A DNA stretch of 64,000 nt from Pseudomonadota bacterium (GCA_023428425.1 JAEYYP010000017.1:9081-73080); one strand, 5' to 3'. Shown: positions 8,145 to 16,460, numbered from the stretch's first letter. Numbers and translations: made by a program. Notes: generated by a model not told the origin, from the letters alone.

Positions 8145-9131
8145 TTACAGAGCGTTGATCCTGTCGATCACGCCGGCCGGCCAGTCCTTTGCCAGGTCGC
8201 TGTCGAGATACTGCTGCTGCACGTGTGCGCGGAACGCTGCCAGGTCGGGCTCGTAGATCTTGAGGCCGCCATCCTCGAACTTCTTGCGCAGGTCGGCCTC
8301 GCGGGCGATGTGAGCGGACTGGCTGAAGTCGATCGCTGCCGTGGCCGCCGCCTGCAGGGCCTCCTGATCGGCCGGCGAGAGTTTGTCCCAGGCCGACTTC
8401 GAGATGACGAGCAGGTCGTAGCCGACGAGGTGCGAGGTCAGCACGATCTGCTTCATCACCTCGTAGAACTTCATGTTCTCGACGTTGGGCAGTGGGTTGT
8501 CCTGGCCGTCGATCGCGCCGGTCTGGAGGCCGGTATAGACCTCGGCATAGGCCATCGGCGTCGGATTTGCGCCGAGCGCCGTGCCGAGGAACTGCCAGGC
8601 GTCGCCACCCGGCATGCGCAGCTTGATGCCGCTCATGTCCGCTGGCGTCTTGATTTCCTTCTCGACCCGCAGGCCAACCTGGCGAATGCCGAAATAGGTC
8701 GGTCCGAGAATGTGGATACCGTGCTGGTCTTCGGCCATCTTCTTGAACTCGGCACCGACTTCGCTGTCGAAGAACTTGCGCAGGTGGTCGGCGTCACGGA
8801 ACAGGTAGCCAGAGGTCAGCACGGACCAGGCCGGAATCTGGTTGGACACGTCCTGGGGCGCGATATTGCCCATCTCGAGATTGTTGCGCTGCAGGGCCAC
8901 CAATTCGGTGCCCTGCTTGAACAGGTTACCGCCGTAGTAGGGTTCGAGCGTCGCGAAGCCGGAGACGGCCTCGCCGAACTGCTTCATCATGTCGGCGCGG
9001 ATGTCCTGCTCCGAAAACACGGCCGAGAAACGCAGCACCGGCTTGTCCTGCGCCAAGGTTGGCATGGCGGTCGCGGCCAGAAGTGCGACAGCGCCGAACA
9101 TGGCGGCGCGCCGCCGAATGCGGAAACTCAT
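8145..9131 (-). CDS. dctP: TRAP transporter substrate-binding protein (DctP type)
   Basis: Periplasmic solute-binding protein, 328 residues from the ATG at 9131, with a strong ribosome site (GGGAGGA, 7 bp upstream). The N terminus MSFRIRRRAAMFGAVALLAATA ends in a signal-peptidase site near TLA-QD. The mature part has DctP family features: GIRQVGLRVEKEIKTPADM, then GIKLRMPGGDAW, and AYTGLQTGAIDGQDNP-like spacing in the ligand arm. It is the first gene of the transporter-aroQ-pca operon. An upstream in-frame extension to 9251 would run into the promoter and operator and is rejected. The substrate is inferred to be quinate, shikimate or a related acid. Confidence 0.94.
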   Translation of the reverse strand: MSFRIRRRAAMFGAVALLAATAMPTLAQDKPVLRFSAVFSEQDIRADMMKQFGEAVSGFATLEPYYGGNLFKQGTELVALQRNNLEMGNIAPQDVSNQIPAWSVLTSGYLFRDADHLRKFFDSEVGAEFKKMAEDQHGIHILGPTYFGIRQVGLRVEKEIKTPADMSGIKLRMPGGDAWQFLGTALGANPTPMAYAEVYTGLQTGAIDGQDNPLPNVENMKFYEVMKQIVLTSHLVGYDLLVISKSAWDKLSPADQEALQAAATAAIDFSQSAHIAREADLRKKFEDGGLKIYEPDLAAFRAHVQQQYLDSDLAKDWPAGVIDRINAL

Positions 9132-9222
9132 TTGAAATCCTCCCGTCTTGGGCCCTTGGCCCGAAAGCCCGCAAGCGGGCGCTCCCTCTGCCTGCCGTCT
9201 CCTATCCGGCAGGTCGATGTCA

Positions 9223-9251
9223 CTTTGTACGAAATGGTTCGTACATGTCAA
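9223..9251 (-). promoter_or_regulatory. Promoter of the dctP-pca operon with embedded operator
   Basis: On the minus strand TTGACA (9246-9251) and TACAAA (9224-9229) form -35 and -10 boxes with a 16-bp spacer. The palindrome at 9227-9244 fills the spacer and touches the -10 box. The position about 95 bp upstream of the dctP start fits the main promoter of the operon. The arrangement predicts repression by a protein bound to the palindrome. Confidence 0.65.
9227..9244. promoter_or_regulatory. Operator A, 18-bp palindrome
   Basis: GTACGAAATGGTTCGTAC: perfect 7-bp arms (GTACGAA/TTCGTAC) around 4 bp. Close relatives occur at 11045-11062 and 11885-11902, at the two other control regions of this catabolic cluster. 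Shape and length fit a TetR-family dimer site; the TetR encoded at 11103 is the favoured ligand and the GntR encoded at 9357 the alternative. Confidence 0.7.
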
Positions 9252-9344
9252 TCGACCGCAACTGTCGCCGCCCGTTGACTGCGCCAGTCATGTGGACACA
9301 GAGCCTTCCATATGTCAATGTTTGGAATATCGGATGATTTTCAG

Positions 9345-9358
9345 TTTGTACGATACAT
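9345..9358. promoter_or_regulatory. Short palindrome just before the GntR start codon
   Basis: TTTGTACGATACAT contains the dyad TGTA-CGA-TACA and ends inside the ATG at 9357. FadR-type GntR proteins often bind short T-G-T/A-C-A dyads, so this could be an autoregulatory site. It also shares the GTACGA half-site of operators A to C. Weak evidence. Confidence 0.35.
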
Positions 9359-10025
9359 GATCGATCAGCAGGAAGACACCATCGGCGAGACCACGTTTCG
9401 TACGATCAGAAGCGAGATCATCCACGGCGTATTGCTGCCCGGCGACCGCCTGACGCTGGACAAGCTCAGGCAGCGCTACGCCGTGAGCGTGGGCACGTTG
9501 CGGGAAGTCCTCACCCGGCTGGCAAGCGAGTCCTTCGTCGTCGCGGAAGGACAACGGGGCTTCGAGGTGGCTCCCGCCACCCTGGCAGAGCTTCGTGAAC
9601 TCGGCGAACTACGCCTGCTGCTCGAAAGCCACGCCCTAGGATTGTCCCTGCAACGTGGAGACCTCGAATGGGAAGGCCGGGTGGTCGCCGCGCACCACAA
9701 GCTGGCCGCAATCGAGAAGCGCCTGCTGGCGGGCGAGAGCTACCGCACGCCCGAATGGATCCAGTACGATCGCAGCTTCCACGAAGCGCTGATCTCGGCC
9801 TGCGGCTCGCGCTCGCTGATGGGGCTCCACACCACCGTGTTCGACCGCTTCCTGCGCTACCACATGCTGGCCGGCAGCTTCCGCGGGCAACCGGTGGCTG
9901 ATGACCATCTGGCCCTGCTTCGCGCCGCGTTGTCGCGGGATGGAGCCGGTGCGATCGGCCTGCTGGAAGCCCATGTGAATCGCGGCATCGAGCACATCAC
10001 CGGCACGGGGGCGATCCGTCGGTAG
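9357..10025 (+). CDS. GntR-family (FadR/FCD type) transcriptional regulator
   Basis: 222 residues from the ATG at 9357. A winged-helix domain lies at about residues 10-75 (FRTIRSEIIHGVLLPGDRLT, then LRQRYAVSVGTLREVLTRLASE), followed by an alpha-helical FCD ligand-binding domain with the usual D-x3-H (YDRSFHEALISACGSRSL) and late histidines (DDHLALLRA, EAHVNRGIEHI). An earlier ATG at 9312 would add 15 residues but neither start has a clear ribosome site; 9357 gives the usual family N terminus. It diverges from dctP, so it probably senses a pathway acid and controls the transporter-pca operon. Confidence 0.88.
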   Translation: MIDQQEDTIGETTFRTIRSEIIHGVLLPGDRLTLDKLRQRYAVSVGTLREVLTRLASESFVVAEGQRGFEVAPATLAELRELGELRLLLESHALGLSLQRGDLEWEGRVVAAHHKLAAIEKRLLAGESYRTPEWIQYDRSFHEALISACGSRSLMGLHTTVFDRFLRYHMLAGSFRGQPVADDHLALLRAALSRDGAGAIGLLEAHVNRGIEHITGTGAIRR

Positions 10026-10028
10026 CGA

Positions 10029-10943
10029 TCAGGCCGCAGCCCGGAAGTGGTCTGTCATCGAGGCGCGATCCGGCACGATGCCAGTGAACAGTTCGAAAGC
10101 CTTCACTGCCTGGTAAACCGCCATGCCGCTCCCCGGCAGTGTACGACACCCCAAAGCCCTGGCCCGGCGGAGCAACGCCGTCTCCGGCGGGAAGTAGATG
10201 ACGTCCGCCACCCACAGGCCGTTACGCAGCAGTGTTTCGTCGAAGGGCAAGCCGGGGAACTTGTCCATCCCGACCGGCGTGGTGTTGACCACGCCACTTG
10301 CCGAACGCAGCGCCTCGGACGGGTGCACGGTGGCCTCCACCTCCACGGAAAATCGCCGTGACAGCCGGTCGGCGAGGCTGCTTCCCCGTGCGGGGTCGGT
10401 CTCGCACAGTGTCAGCCGCTTCGCCCCCAGCGACAGCAGGGCGTGGCCGACCGCCGCGCCCGCCCCGCCGGCCCCGAACTGGACAACGCGATCGAGATCC
10501 ACACCCGACAGGCTCTCGCGAAAGCTCTCGGCGAAGCCCCAGCCGTCGGTGTTGTGCCCCACCCTTCGTTCTCGGTCGAAGACCACAGTGTTGACCGCGC
10601 CGATACCCGCCGCCTCGGGCGAGAGGTCGTGCAGCTGGGAAATCACCGCCTGCTTGTAGGGATAAGTCACGTTGAGCCCGGCGAACCCCGACGCCTCCGC
10701 GAGATCGAGTACGGCCGGCAGATCATCGTCAGCAAGGCCGAGCGTGTCGAAGTCGATCAGCATGTAGGTGTAGTCGAGCCCGATGCGCGTGCCCTCGAGT
10801 TCATGCATCCGCGGGGTGCGAGAGGCCTGGATGCCGCGGCCGACCAGTCCGACCAGCAGCCGCCGTCCGCCTCGCGACCGGCGCGTCGCCACCATCCCGG
10901 CGATATGCTGCCGGGCCGCCTCTATCCTGCTAGTGGTCAACAT
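10029..10943 (-). CDS. Quinate/shikimate dehydrogenase (AroE superfamily, probably NAD+-dependent, catabolic)
   Basis: 304 residues. Substrate-domain motifs: SRTPRMHE (residues 41-48), NVTYPYKQ with catalytic Lys97, and NTDGWGF with Asp133. The Rossmann loop is GAGGAGAAVG (157-166), and the strand after it reads LCETDPARG; an acidic pair there favours NAD+ over NADP+, unlike the NRT motif of biosynthetic AroE. The N-terminal stretch around ASRTPRMHE and YMLIDFDTLGL resembles catabolic quinate/shikimate dehydrogenases such as Corynebacterium QsuD. It would oxidise quinate to dehydroquinate and shikimate to dehydroshikimate. It diverges from the TetR gene and ends convergent with gntR. Confidence 0.87.
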   Translation of the reverse strand: MLTTSRIEAARQHIAGMVATRRSRGGRRLLVGLVGRGIQASRTPRMHELEGTRIGLDYTYMLIDFDTLGLADDDLPAVLDLAEASGFAGLNVTYPYKQAVISQLHDLSPEAAGIGAVNTVVFDRERRVGHNTDGWGFAESFRESLSGVDLDRVVQFGAGGAGAAVGHALLSLGAKRLTLCETDPARGSSLADRLSRRFSVEVEATVHPSEALRSASGVVNTTPVGMDKFPGLPFDETLLRNGLWVADVIYFPPETALLRRARALGCRTLPGSGMAVYQAVKAFELFTGIVPDRASMTDHFRAAA

Positions 10944-11044
10944 GCTCTACAAGCCGTCCCCAACGCGCTCTGAACAACCGGGCGCGTCTCTTGTCATCGG
11001 ACGCGGTCCGCCGATAAATGCTCGCATCAGCCGTAACCATGAAT

Positions 11045-11062
11045 GTACGAACTGGTTAGTTT
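11045..11062. promoter_or_regulatory. Operator B in the tetR/dehydrogenase intergenic region
   Basis: GTACGAACTGGTTAGTTT matches operator C (11885-11902) at 16 of 18 positions and shares the left arm of operator A exactly. It lies 41 bp before the TetR start and about 100 bp upstream of the divergent dehydrogenase gene, so one bound repressor could control both. The right arm is degenerate, suggesting weaker binding, as is common at autoregulated promoters. Confidence 0.6.
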
Positions 11063-11102
11063 AGTCAATCTCTCCGTCTGGAGGGTGGGGAGCGCGAGAC
11101 AG

Positions 11103-11789
11103 ATGGAGTTGAAGCCGGCACGGAACGGCCCCCAGACAGACAAGACGCAGTCGCGTACCCAGGATCCCGAGGGGACACGGCAGAACATCATCGAAGTCGC
11201 CTCCGAGGAGTTCGCGCTCAACGGCCTGTCCGGCGCCCGTATCGACGAGATCGCGGCCCGCACGCGCGCGTCGAAGCGGATGATCTACTACTATTTCGGC
11301 GACAAGGAGGGGCTGTACCTCGCCGTCCTCGAAAACGCCTACCGGACGGTGCGCGAAGGCGAAGCCCAGCTCGACATTGGCGGATTGTCGCCCATCGAGG
11401 CGTTGCGCCGCCTGGTCGAATTCACCTTCGACCACCACCATCGGCACGAAGACTTCATCCGCATGGTGATGATCGAGAACATCCACCATGCCGACTACCT
11501 CGAGAAATCCAAGGTCATCCGGCAGTTGAACGTCACCGCCATCGGGACGATCGAGGCACTCTACGAGCGGGGTGTTACCGAGGGTCTGTTCCGTCCCGGG
11601 CTCGACCCCCTGGAACTCCACTGGCAGGTCAGCGCGCTCTGCTTCTTCAACGTCTCCAACCGTGCCACGTTCTCAAAACTGTTCGGTCGCGATCTGAGCA
11701 CGGAATCGGCCCAGGCTTCGCTGAAGCGGAACGCTGTCGACATGGTGCTGCGCCATGTGGTGAAGCCTGAACGTCTCGACAACATCTAG
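11103..11789 (+). CDS. TetR-family transcriptional regulator
   Basis: 228 residues from the ATG at 11103. The N-terminal helix-turn-helix is clear: TRQNIIEVASEEFALNGLSGARIDEIA followed by RASKRMIYYYFGDKEGLYLAVLE, the standard TetR signature. The C-terminal ligand domain is variable, as usual. An earlier in-frame ATG at 11043 overlaps operator B and would add 20 unrelated residues, so it is rejected. Likely represses the quinate/shikimate regulon through operators A-C and its own gene. Confidence 0.9.
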   Translation: MELKPARNGPQTDKTQSRTQDPEGTRQNIIEVASEEFALNGLSGARIDEIAARTRASKRMIYYYFGDKEGLYLAVLENAYRTVREGEAQLDIGGLSPIEALRRLVEFTFDHHHRHEDFIRMVMIENIHHADYLEKSKVIRQLNVTAIGTIEALYERGVTEGLFRPGLDPLELHWQVSALCFFNVSNRATFSKLFGRDLSTESAQASLKRNAVDMVLRHVVKPERLDNI

Positions 11790-11851
11790 TCGTCCGGCGC
11801 AGTTGGCGCCGTGGCTCGATCGCCACACACCATCCCTCAAGACCAGTGCCC

Positions 11852-11880
11852 TTGACCAAGCCATTGCCGCTGACTATCAA
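11852..11880 (+). promoter_or_regulatory. Promoter of quiC
   Basis: TTGACC (11852-11857) and TATCAA (11875-11880) with an ideal 17-bp spacer. Operator C starts 5 bp after the -10 box and so covers the expected transcription start, a standard repression position. The GTG start of quiC follows at 11914, leaving a very short 5' leader. Confidence 0.65.
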
Positions 11881-11884
11881 TAAT

Positions 11885-11902
11885 GTACGAACTAGTTCGT
11901 TT
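11885..11902. promoter_or_regulatory. Operator C over the quiC transcription start
   Basis: GTACGAACTAGTTCGTTT contains the perfect 14-bp palindrome ACGAACTAGTTCGT. It shares the GTACGAA arm and the GTT core with operators A and B. It is placed just downstream of the quiC -10 box. Confidence 0.7.
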
Positions 11903-11913
11903 ATAGGTGCGGC

Positions 11914-13785
11914 GTGAAGACCTCGATTGCCACGGTGTCGATCAGCGGCGACCTTGCCGAGAAACTGGAAGCCGTCGCGGCGGCGGGCTTCGACGGCGTC
12001 GAGATCTTCGAGAACGACTTCCTCACCTACGGCGCCAGCGCGGCTGAAGTCCGCCGCATGGCCGGTGATCTCGGCCTCGCAATCACCCTGTTTCAGCCGT
12101 TCCGCGACTTCGAGGGCCTGCCGGAACCCCTGCGGGCGCGAGCCTTCGAGCGGGCCCGGCGCAAGTTCGCGCTGATGAACGAGCTCGGGACGGACCTGAT
12201 CCTGGTCTGCTCGAATGTATCGCCCGCTGCGCTCGGTGGCATCGACCGGGCGGCGGCCGACTTCAACGAACTCGGCGACATCGCCGCAGGCTTCGGCGTG
12301 CGGGTCGGGTACGAAGCGCTGGCCTGGGGCCGGCACGTCAACGATCACCGCGACGCCTGGGAGATCGTGCGCCGTGCCGACCATCCGCGGATCGGCCTGA
12401 TCCTCGACAGCTTCCACACGCTGTCGCGCAAGATCGACCCGAATTCCATCCGCTCGATCCCCGGCGACAAGATCTTCATCGTGCAACTCGCCGATGCGCC
12501 ACTGATCGAGATGGACCTGCTCTACTGGAGCCGGCACTTCCGCAATATGCCCGGCGAAGGCGACCTGCCGGTGGTGGACTTCATGCGCGCCGTGGCGGCG
12601 ACCGGCTACGATGGACCGCTGTCGCTGGAAATCTTCAACGACCAGTTCCGGGGCGGTTCGCCGCGCGCCATATCGGTCGACGGCAAGCGATCGCTGATCA
12701 ACCTCATGGACCAGGTCAACCGCATCGAGCCGGGCAACGCCCTGTCACCTCCCGCCATGCCGGACAGGATCGGCGTCGCGGGAGTCGAGTTCATCGAGTT
12801 TGCCGCCGACCAGGGCGAAGCCACCCAGCTCGAAGCGCTGCTCGCCGGCATGGGTTTCGTGCGCGCCGGCCGGCACCGATCGAAAAGCGTCGAGCTTTTC
12901 CGCCAGGGTGGCATCAACGTCGTGATCAACACCGAGACGGACGGGCTGGCCCATTCGACCTGGGTGACCCATGGCACCTCGGCCTATGCGATCGGCCTCA
13001 AGGTCGCGGATGCAGCGGCGGCGGTTGCACGCGCCAGGGCCCTCGGCGCCCAGCCGTTCGAACAGAAGGTGGCGGAGGGCGAATTGCGCATCCCCGCCAT
13101 CCGCGGCGTAGGTGGTGGTGTCATCTACCTTCTGGACGATGGCAACGATCTCGGCCGCGTCTGGGAGCACGAGTTCACCATGGTTTCGCAGCCGCCCAAG
13201 GGGGCGGGGCTCACTCGCATCGACCACGTCGCCCAGACCATGAACTACGACGAGATGCTGACCTGGGTGCTGTTCTACCGGTCGATCTTCGCGACGCAGA
13301 AGAGCGGCGTGGTCGATGTTCCCGATCCGTCCGGACTGGTGCGGAGCCAGGTGATCGAGAATCCCGAGGGCACGCTCCGCCTGACACTCAACGGCGCCGA
13401 GAACAACCGCACCCTCGCCGGTCACTTCGTCACCAAGACTTTTGGGTCGTCTGTCCAGCACCTGGCCTTCGCCACGAATGACATCTTCGCCACCGCGGAG
13501 CAGATGAGGCTCTCGATCCTGCCGATCAGCGAAACCTACTACAGCGACGTCGAGGCGCGGCTCGGCCTCGATCCCGACTTCGTCGACCGGCTGCGCCGCC
13601 ACAACATCCTTTACGATCGCGATGGCGCGGGCGAGTTCTTCCAGTTCTACAGCCCGACCTTCGGCGAAGGCTTCTTCTTCGAAGTCGTCGAGCGCCGGGG
13701 CGGCTATTCAGGCTACGGCGCGCCCAACGCCCCCTTCCGCATCGCCGCCCAGAAACGCGCTCTGGCAAGCGCTGCGCAGCCGTAA
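11914..13785 (+). CDS. quiC: 3-dehydroshikimate dehydratase (QuiC type, fused to an HPPD-like domain)
   Basis: Converts 3-dehydroshikimate to protocatechuate, joining quinate/shikimate catabolism to PcaGH. 623 residues with a GTG start at 11914. Residues 1 to about 270 are a sugar-phosphate-isomerase-like TIM barrel with expected metal ligands in GYEALAWGRHVND, LILDSFHTLSRK and GPLSLEIFND. Residues about 285-610 are a vicinal-oxygen-chelate region resembling 4-hydroxyphenylpyruvate dioxygenase, with a His-His-Glu set in RIDHVAQTM, SVQHLAFATND and FFFEVVERRGG. This fusion is known for bacterial QuiC1 enzymes; the role of the second domain is less settled. Expression is probably controlled by operator C. 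Confidence 0.9.
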   Translation: MKTSIATVSISGDLAEKLEAVAAAGFDGVEIFENDFLTYGASAAEVRRMAGDLGLAITLFQPFRDFEGLPEPLRARAFERARRKFALMNELGTDLILVCSNVSPAALGGIDRAAADFNELGDIAAGFGVRVGYEALAWGRHVNDHRDAWEIVRRADHPRIGLILDSFHTLSRKIDPNSIRSIPGDKIFIVQLADAPLIEMDLLYWSRHFRNMPGEGDLPVVDFMRAVAATGYDGPLSLEIFNDQFRGGSPRAISVDGKRSLINLMDQVNRIEPGNALSPPAMPDRIGVAGVEFIEFAADQGEATQLEALLAGMGFVRAGRHRSKSVELFRQGGINVVINTETDGLAHSTWVTHGTSAYAIGLKVADAAAAVARARALGAQPFEQKVAEGELRIPAIRGVGGGVIYLLDDGNDLGRVWEHEFTMVSQPPKGAGLTRIDHVAQTMNYDEMLTWVLFYRSIFATQKSGVVDVPDPSGLVRSQVIENPEGTLRLTLNGAENNRTLAGHFVTKTFGSSVQHLAFATNDIFATAEQMRLSILPISETYYSDVEARLGLDPDFVDRLRRHNILYDRDGAGEFFQFYSPTFGEGFFFEVVERRGGYSGYGAPNAPFRIAAQKRALASAAQP

Positions 13786-13889
13786 TTGCCTCGATCAACG
13801 GATGACCGTCTTAGGGCCAGGGTCCGGCTTGAGCTACGCTTGAAGCGCTCGCAGGAGCGAAGGTGCCGGCCTGCATCCGTGGGTCGGAT

Positions 13890-15395
13890 CTACATCGCGC
13901 CGACGACGACCTTGGGATCCTGGAGGGGTGGCTCGGGGTAGTGGAGCCCCCTCTGGCCCGACAATCCGCGGTTCTGTGTCGCCACGATCGCCGGTACTTC
14001 GACGCCGATGAAGGTGTCGCCATCCACCGCCTTTAGATCCTCGCCATAGAGTTGCTGGCGCAGCTGCGCCTGCAACTGAGCCATTGTGCCGCCGTGGGAA
14101 GGCTCGGACGCCAGATCGACCAGTTCGTTGGGATCGCTTTCGAGATCGAAAAGCTGGAAGCGGTTGCCGGCAGGATACCAGATCAGCTTGAACCGCCCTC
14201 CATGCAGCATGCGCATCGCCTTGGGGCCATCGAGGGCTTCGGCATAGAGGAATGGGCGCTTCTCGTCGGACACCATCGAGCGGCCCTCGCAGGTGTCGGG
14301 CACGTCGAGGCCGGCCAGGGACAACAACGTCGGCATGATGTCCTGGAGGCCGACCAAGCGGTCGTCGACCTTGCCGATGCCGACGCGGCTGTCGCCTGCA
14401 GTGCCGACAAGGATCATCGGCACGCGGGCCGAGGCTTCGTACATCAGCCGTTTGGCGTAAAGGCCGTGATTGCCCAGCATGTCGCCGTGATCGCTGGTCA
14501 GCATGATGATCGTGTTGTCGAGCACGCCCTCCTCGCGCAGCGTGCCGATGATCACGCGAAGCTGGTGATCGATGTGGGTGCAGAGCGCATAGAAGGCGCG
14601 GCGCATGTCGCTGAGTTGCTCGGGCGGCAGGCTCTGCCAGTAGTCCCGCGTCAGCTTCAGCGGATAGGGCAGGTCATCGTAGTTGTCCGCCCACGCGCCG
14701 CGATAGGGTTGATCGACCTCCCTGTGCCTGTAGCGCTCGAGATAGCTGGCCAGCGGGATGAGCGGCGGGTGCGGCGGGGTGTAGGAGACGTGCCAGAATG
14801 CCGGTCGCGTTGGATCGCGCCGCTTTATGGTCCGCGCCGCCGCCCAGGTTGTCCAGTTGGTGACATGCAGTTCCTCCGGCAGGTGCCAGGTGCGCCAGCT
14901 GTACTCATTGTTGCTCATGCCGTGCATGAACTGCTGCCCCGGATACCCCCTGTCGGCGAGGAATATCTCGTAGTCGTCGGGGCCACCGAGCGGGCCGCGT
15001 CCTTCTTCGGCAATGAGCGCATCGTCAAAGCCGATGCGATCGCGTTGCGGATAGACGTGCAGCTTGCCGATGGCGTTGGTTTGGTAGCCGTTCCGGCTGA
15101 AGGTCCTCGCCAGGGTCGGCAGGTCGGGCGGCATCGGCAGGGCAGGCTGGAACACCCGGTCGCCGTGGCGGCGCGGGCTTGTGCCGGTCATCATCGTCCG
15201 TCGCGCCGGGATGCAGATCGGGCTTTCGGAGTAGGCTCGCGTGAAACGGCGTCCGTTGGCTGCCAGGCGATCGATTGTCGGCGTTTCGACGACAGGGTGG
15301 CCGGCGCATCCGAGCAGGTCGCCGGGCCATTGATCGACGGTGACCAGCAGCACATTGGGACGAGCCTGCGGCGCGCTCTCCGTCGAAGTCCCCAT
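13890..15395 (-). CDS. Type I (formylglycine) sulfatase 1
   Basis: Alkaline-phosphatase-superfamily sulfatase, 501 residues from the ATG at 15395, which has a purine-rich ribosome site (AAGGGGGG) 4 bp upstream. The maturation motif is C61-I-P-A-R followed by RTMMTG, so Cys61 should be converted to formylglycine. Metal-site motifs include VTVDQW (Asp21) and LTSDHGDMLGNHGL. No signal peptide is evident, suggesting a cytoplasmic enzyme acting on imported sulfated substrate. It diverges from the FGE gene at 15516. Sequence alone does not tell which sulfate ester is cut. Confidence 0.92.
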   Translation of the reverse strand: MGTSTESAPQARPNVLLVTVDQWPGDLLGCAGHPVVETPTIDRLAANGRRFTRAYSESPICIPARRTMMTGTSPRRHGDRVFQPALPMPPDLPTLARTFSRNGYQTNAIGKLHVYPQRDRIGFDDALIAEEGRGPLGGPDDYEIFLADRGYPGQQFMHGMSNNEYSWRTWHLPEELHVTNWTTWAAARTIKRRDPTRPAFWHVSYTPPHPPLIPLASYLERYRHREVDQPYRGAWADNYDDLPYPLKLTRDYWQSLPPEQLSDMRRAFYALCTHIDHQLRVIIGTLREEGVLDNTIIMLTSDHGDMLGNHGLYAKRLMYEASARVPMILVGTAGDSRVGIGKVDDRLVGLQDIMPTLLSLAGLDVPDTCEGRSMVSDEKRPFLYAEALDGPKAMRMLHGGRFKLIWYPAGNRFQLFDLESDPNELVDLASEPSHGGTMAQLQAQLRQQLYGEDLKAVDGDTFIGVEVPAIVATQNRGLSGQRGLHYPEPPLQDPKVVVGAM

Positions 15396-15515
15396 GGTGC
15401 CCCCCTTCCCTTGCCGGCCGCCCAGCGGAAAGATGAGCGACAGGCCTGCACACGGTGGCAATGTGCGACTATCGGTATTTGCTGGTCAACGGGCGGGGCC
15501 CGGAAGAGGAGCCGA

Positions 15516-16460
15516 ATGAACGTAGACTTTCCGACGAGTTGCTGCGCCCCTTCTCGCCTGCAGGCCACGCCAACGGCGGCCGACCGTGCGTCCATCAGGC
15601 CGCTGCAGGGGAGACGCGAAGACCCAATTCCCGTCGATGGAGGTCTGGCCTTTGTCGGGACCGATGATCCGCAGATCGCGGTCGACGGGGAAGGCAAGCG
15701 GCGGCAGGTCCATCTGGACGACTTCCAGCTCGAAGCCCAGACAGTCACCAATGCGCGCTTTGCCGATTTCGTGGACGCTACCGGCTATGTCACCGAAGCC
15801 GAGCGGTTCGGGTGGTCCGTGGTGTTCGCGGGCTTGCTGCCGATGAGGGCCGTGAGGAAGGATTCCGCCTCTGCCACCCCGTGGTGGCAGCGGGTGGACG
15901 GTGCGAGCTGGCGGACGCCCGAAGGCCCGGAAAGCACGCTGGAAGGACGCATGGACCATCCGGTGGTCCAGGTCTCATGGGCCGACGCCAGGGCGTTCGC
16001 GAGTTGGGTCGGCGGACGATTGCCGAGCGAAGCCGAATGGGAGCATGCCGCCGGCAGCGCCGATGGCCGCCGCTTCACCTGGGGGAACGATGAGCCGGAT
16101 GACGAGACCGTCCTGTGCAACATCTGGCAGGGGCGGTTTCCCCACGAGAATACCTGCCGGGACGGCTATATGGGCACGGCGCCGGCCCGCAGTTTCGCCC
16201 CCTCCGAGCGAGGCCTCTACAACCTGTTGGGGAATGTATGGGAGTGGACGGCGGACCCGTTCCGGGTGCGCTCCCTGTCCCGGAGCGCTCGGCTGCGCAA
16301 TGACCAGGCGACGCAATTGTCGGAGAAGGTGCTGAAGGGCGGCTCGTTCCTCTGTCACCGCTCCTACTGCTACCGCTATCGCATTGCCGCGCGCATGGCG
16401 CTGACACCCGACAGCGCAGCCAGCAATGCGGGCTTTCGCGTCGCCTACGACAAGGACTGA
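15516..16460 (+). CDS. Formylglycine-generating enzyme (sulfatase-activating, SUMF1/FGE family)
   Basis: Oxidises the Cys of C-x-P-x-R motifs in sulfatases to formylglycine. 314 residues from the ATG at 15516, preceded by AGAGGAG. FGE-sulfatase domain motifs: VTNARFADFVDATGY, VSWADARAFASWVGGRLPSEAEWE, NVWEWTADPF, and the C-terminal GGSFLC-x4-C-YRYR-IAAR, whose Cys280 and Cys285 match the copper-binding catalytic pair of aerobic FGEs. This pair separates true FGEs from non-catalytic relatives. It sits between two sulfatase genes and overlaps the second one tail-to-tail by 16 bp. The frame stays open upstream to 14052, but that part is antisense to the sulfatase. Confidence 0.92.
   Translation: MNVDFPTSCCAPSRLQATPTAADRASIRPLQGRREDPIPVDGGLAFVGTDDPQIAVDGEGKRRQVHLDDFQLEAQTVTNARFADFVDATGYVTEAERFGWSVVFAGLLPMRAVRKDSASATPWWQRVDGASWRTPEGPESTLEGRMDHPVVQVSWADARAFASWVGGRLPSEAEWEHAAGSADGRRFTWGNDEPDDETVLCNIWQGRFPHENTCRDGYMGTAPARSFAPSERGLYNLLGNVWEWTADPFRVRSLSRSARLRNDQATQLSEKVLKGGSFLCHRSYCYRYRIAARMALTPDSAASNAGFRVAYDKD

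Noticed and set aside
11043..11102. Earlier ATG for the TetR gene
   Set aside because: It lies inside operator B and adds 20 residues with no family similarity; the ATG at 11103 begins a normal TetR protein.
13846..13859. CGCTC/GAGCG repeat between quiC and sulfatase 1 as a bidirectional terminator
   Set aside because: A 5-bp stem without T-run is too weak to call in GC-rich DNA.
14052..15515. N-terminal extension of the FGE gene to give an 802-residue protein
   Set aside because: The added part is antisense to sulfatase 1 and has no domain; the ATG at 15516 has a good ribosome site and gives a standard FGE.
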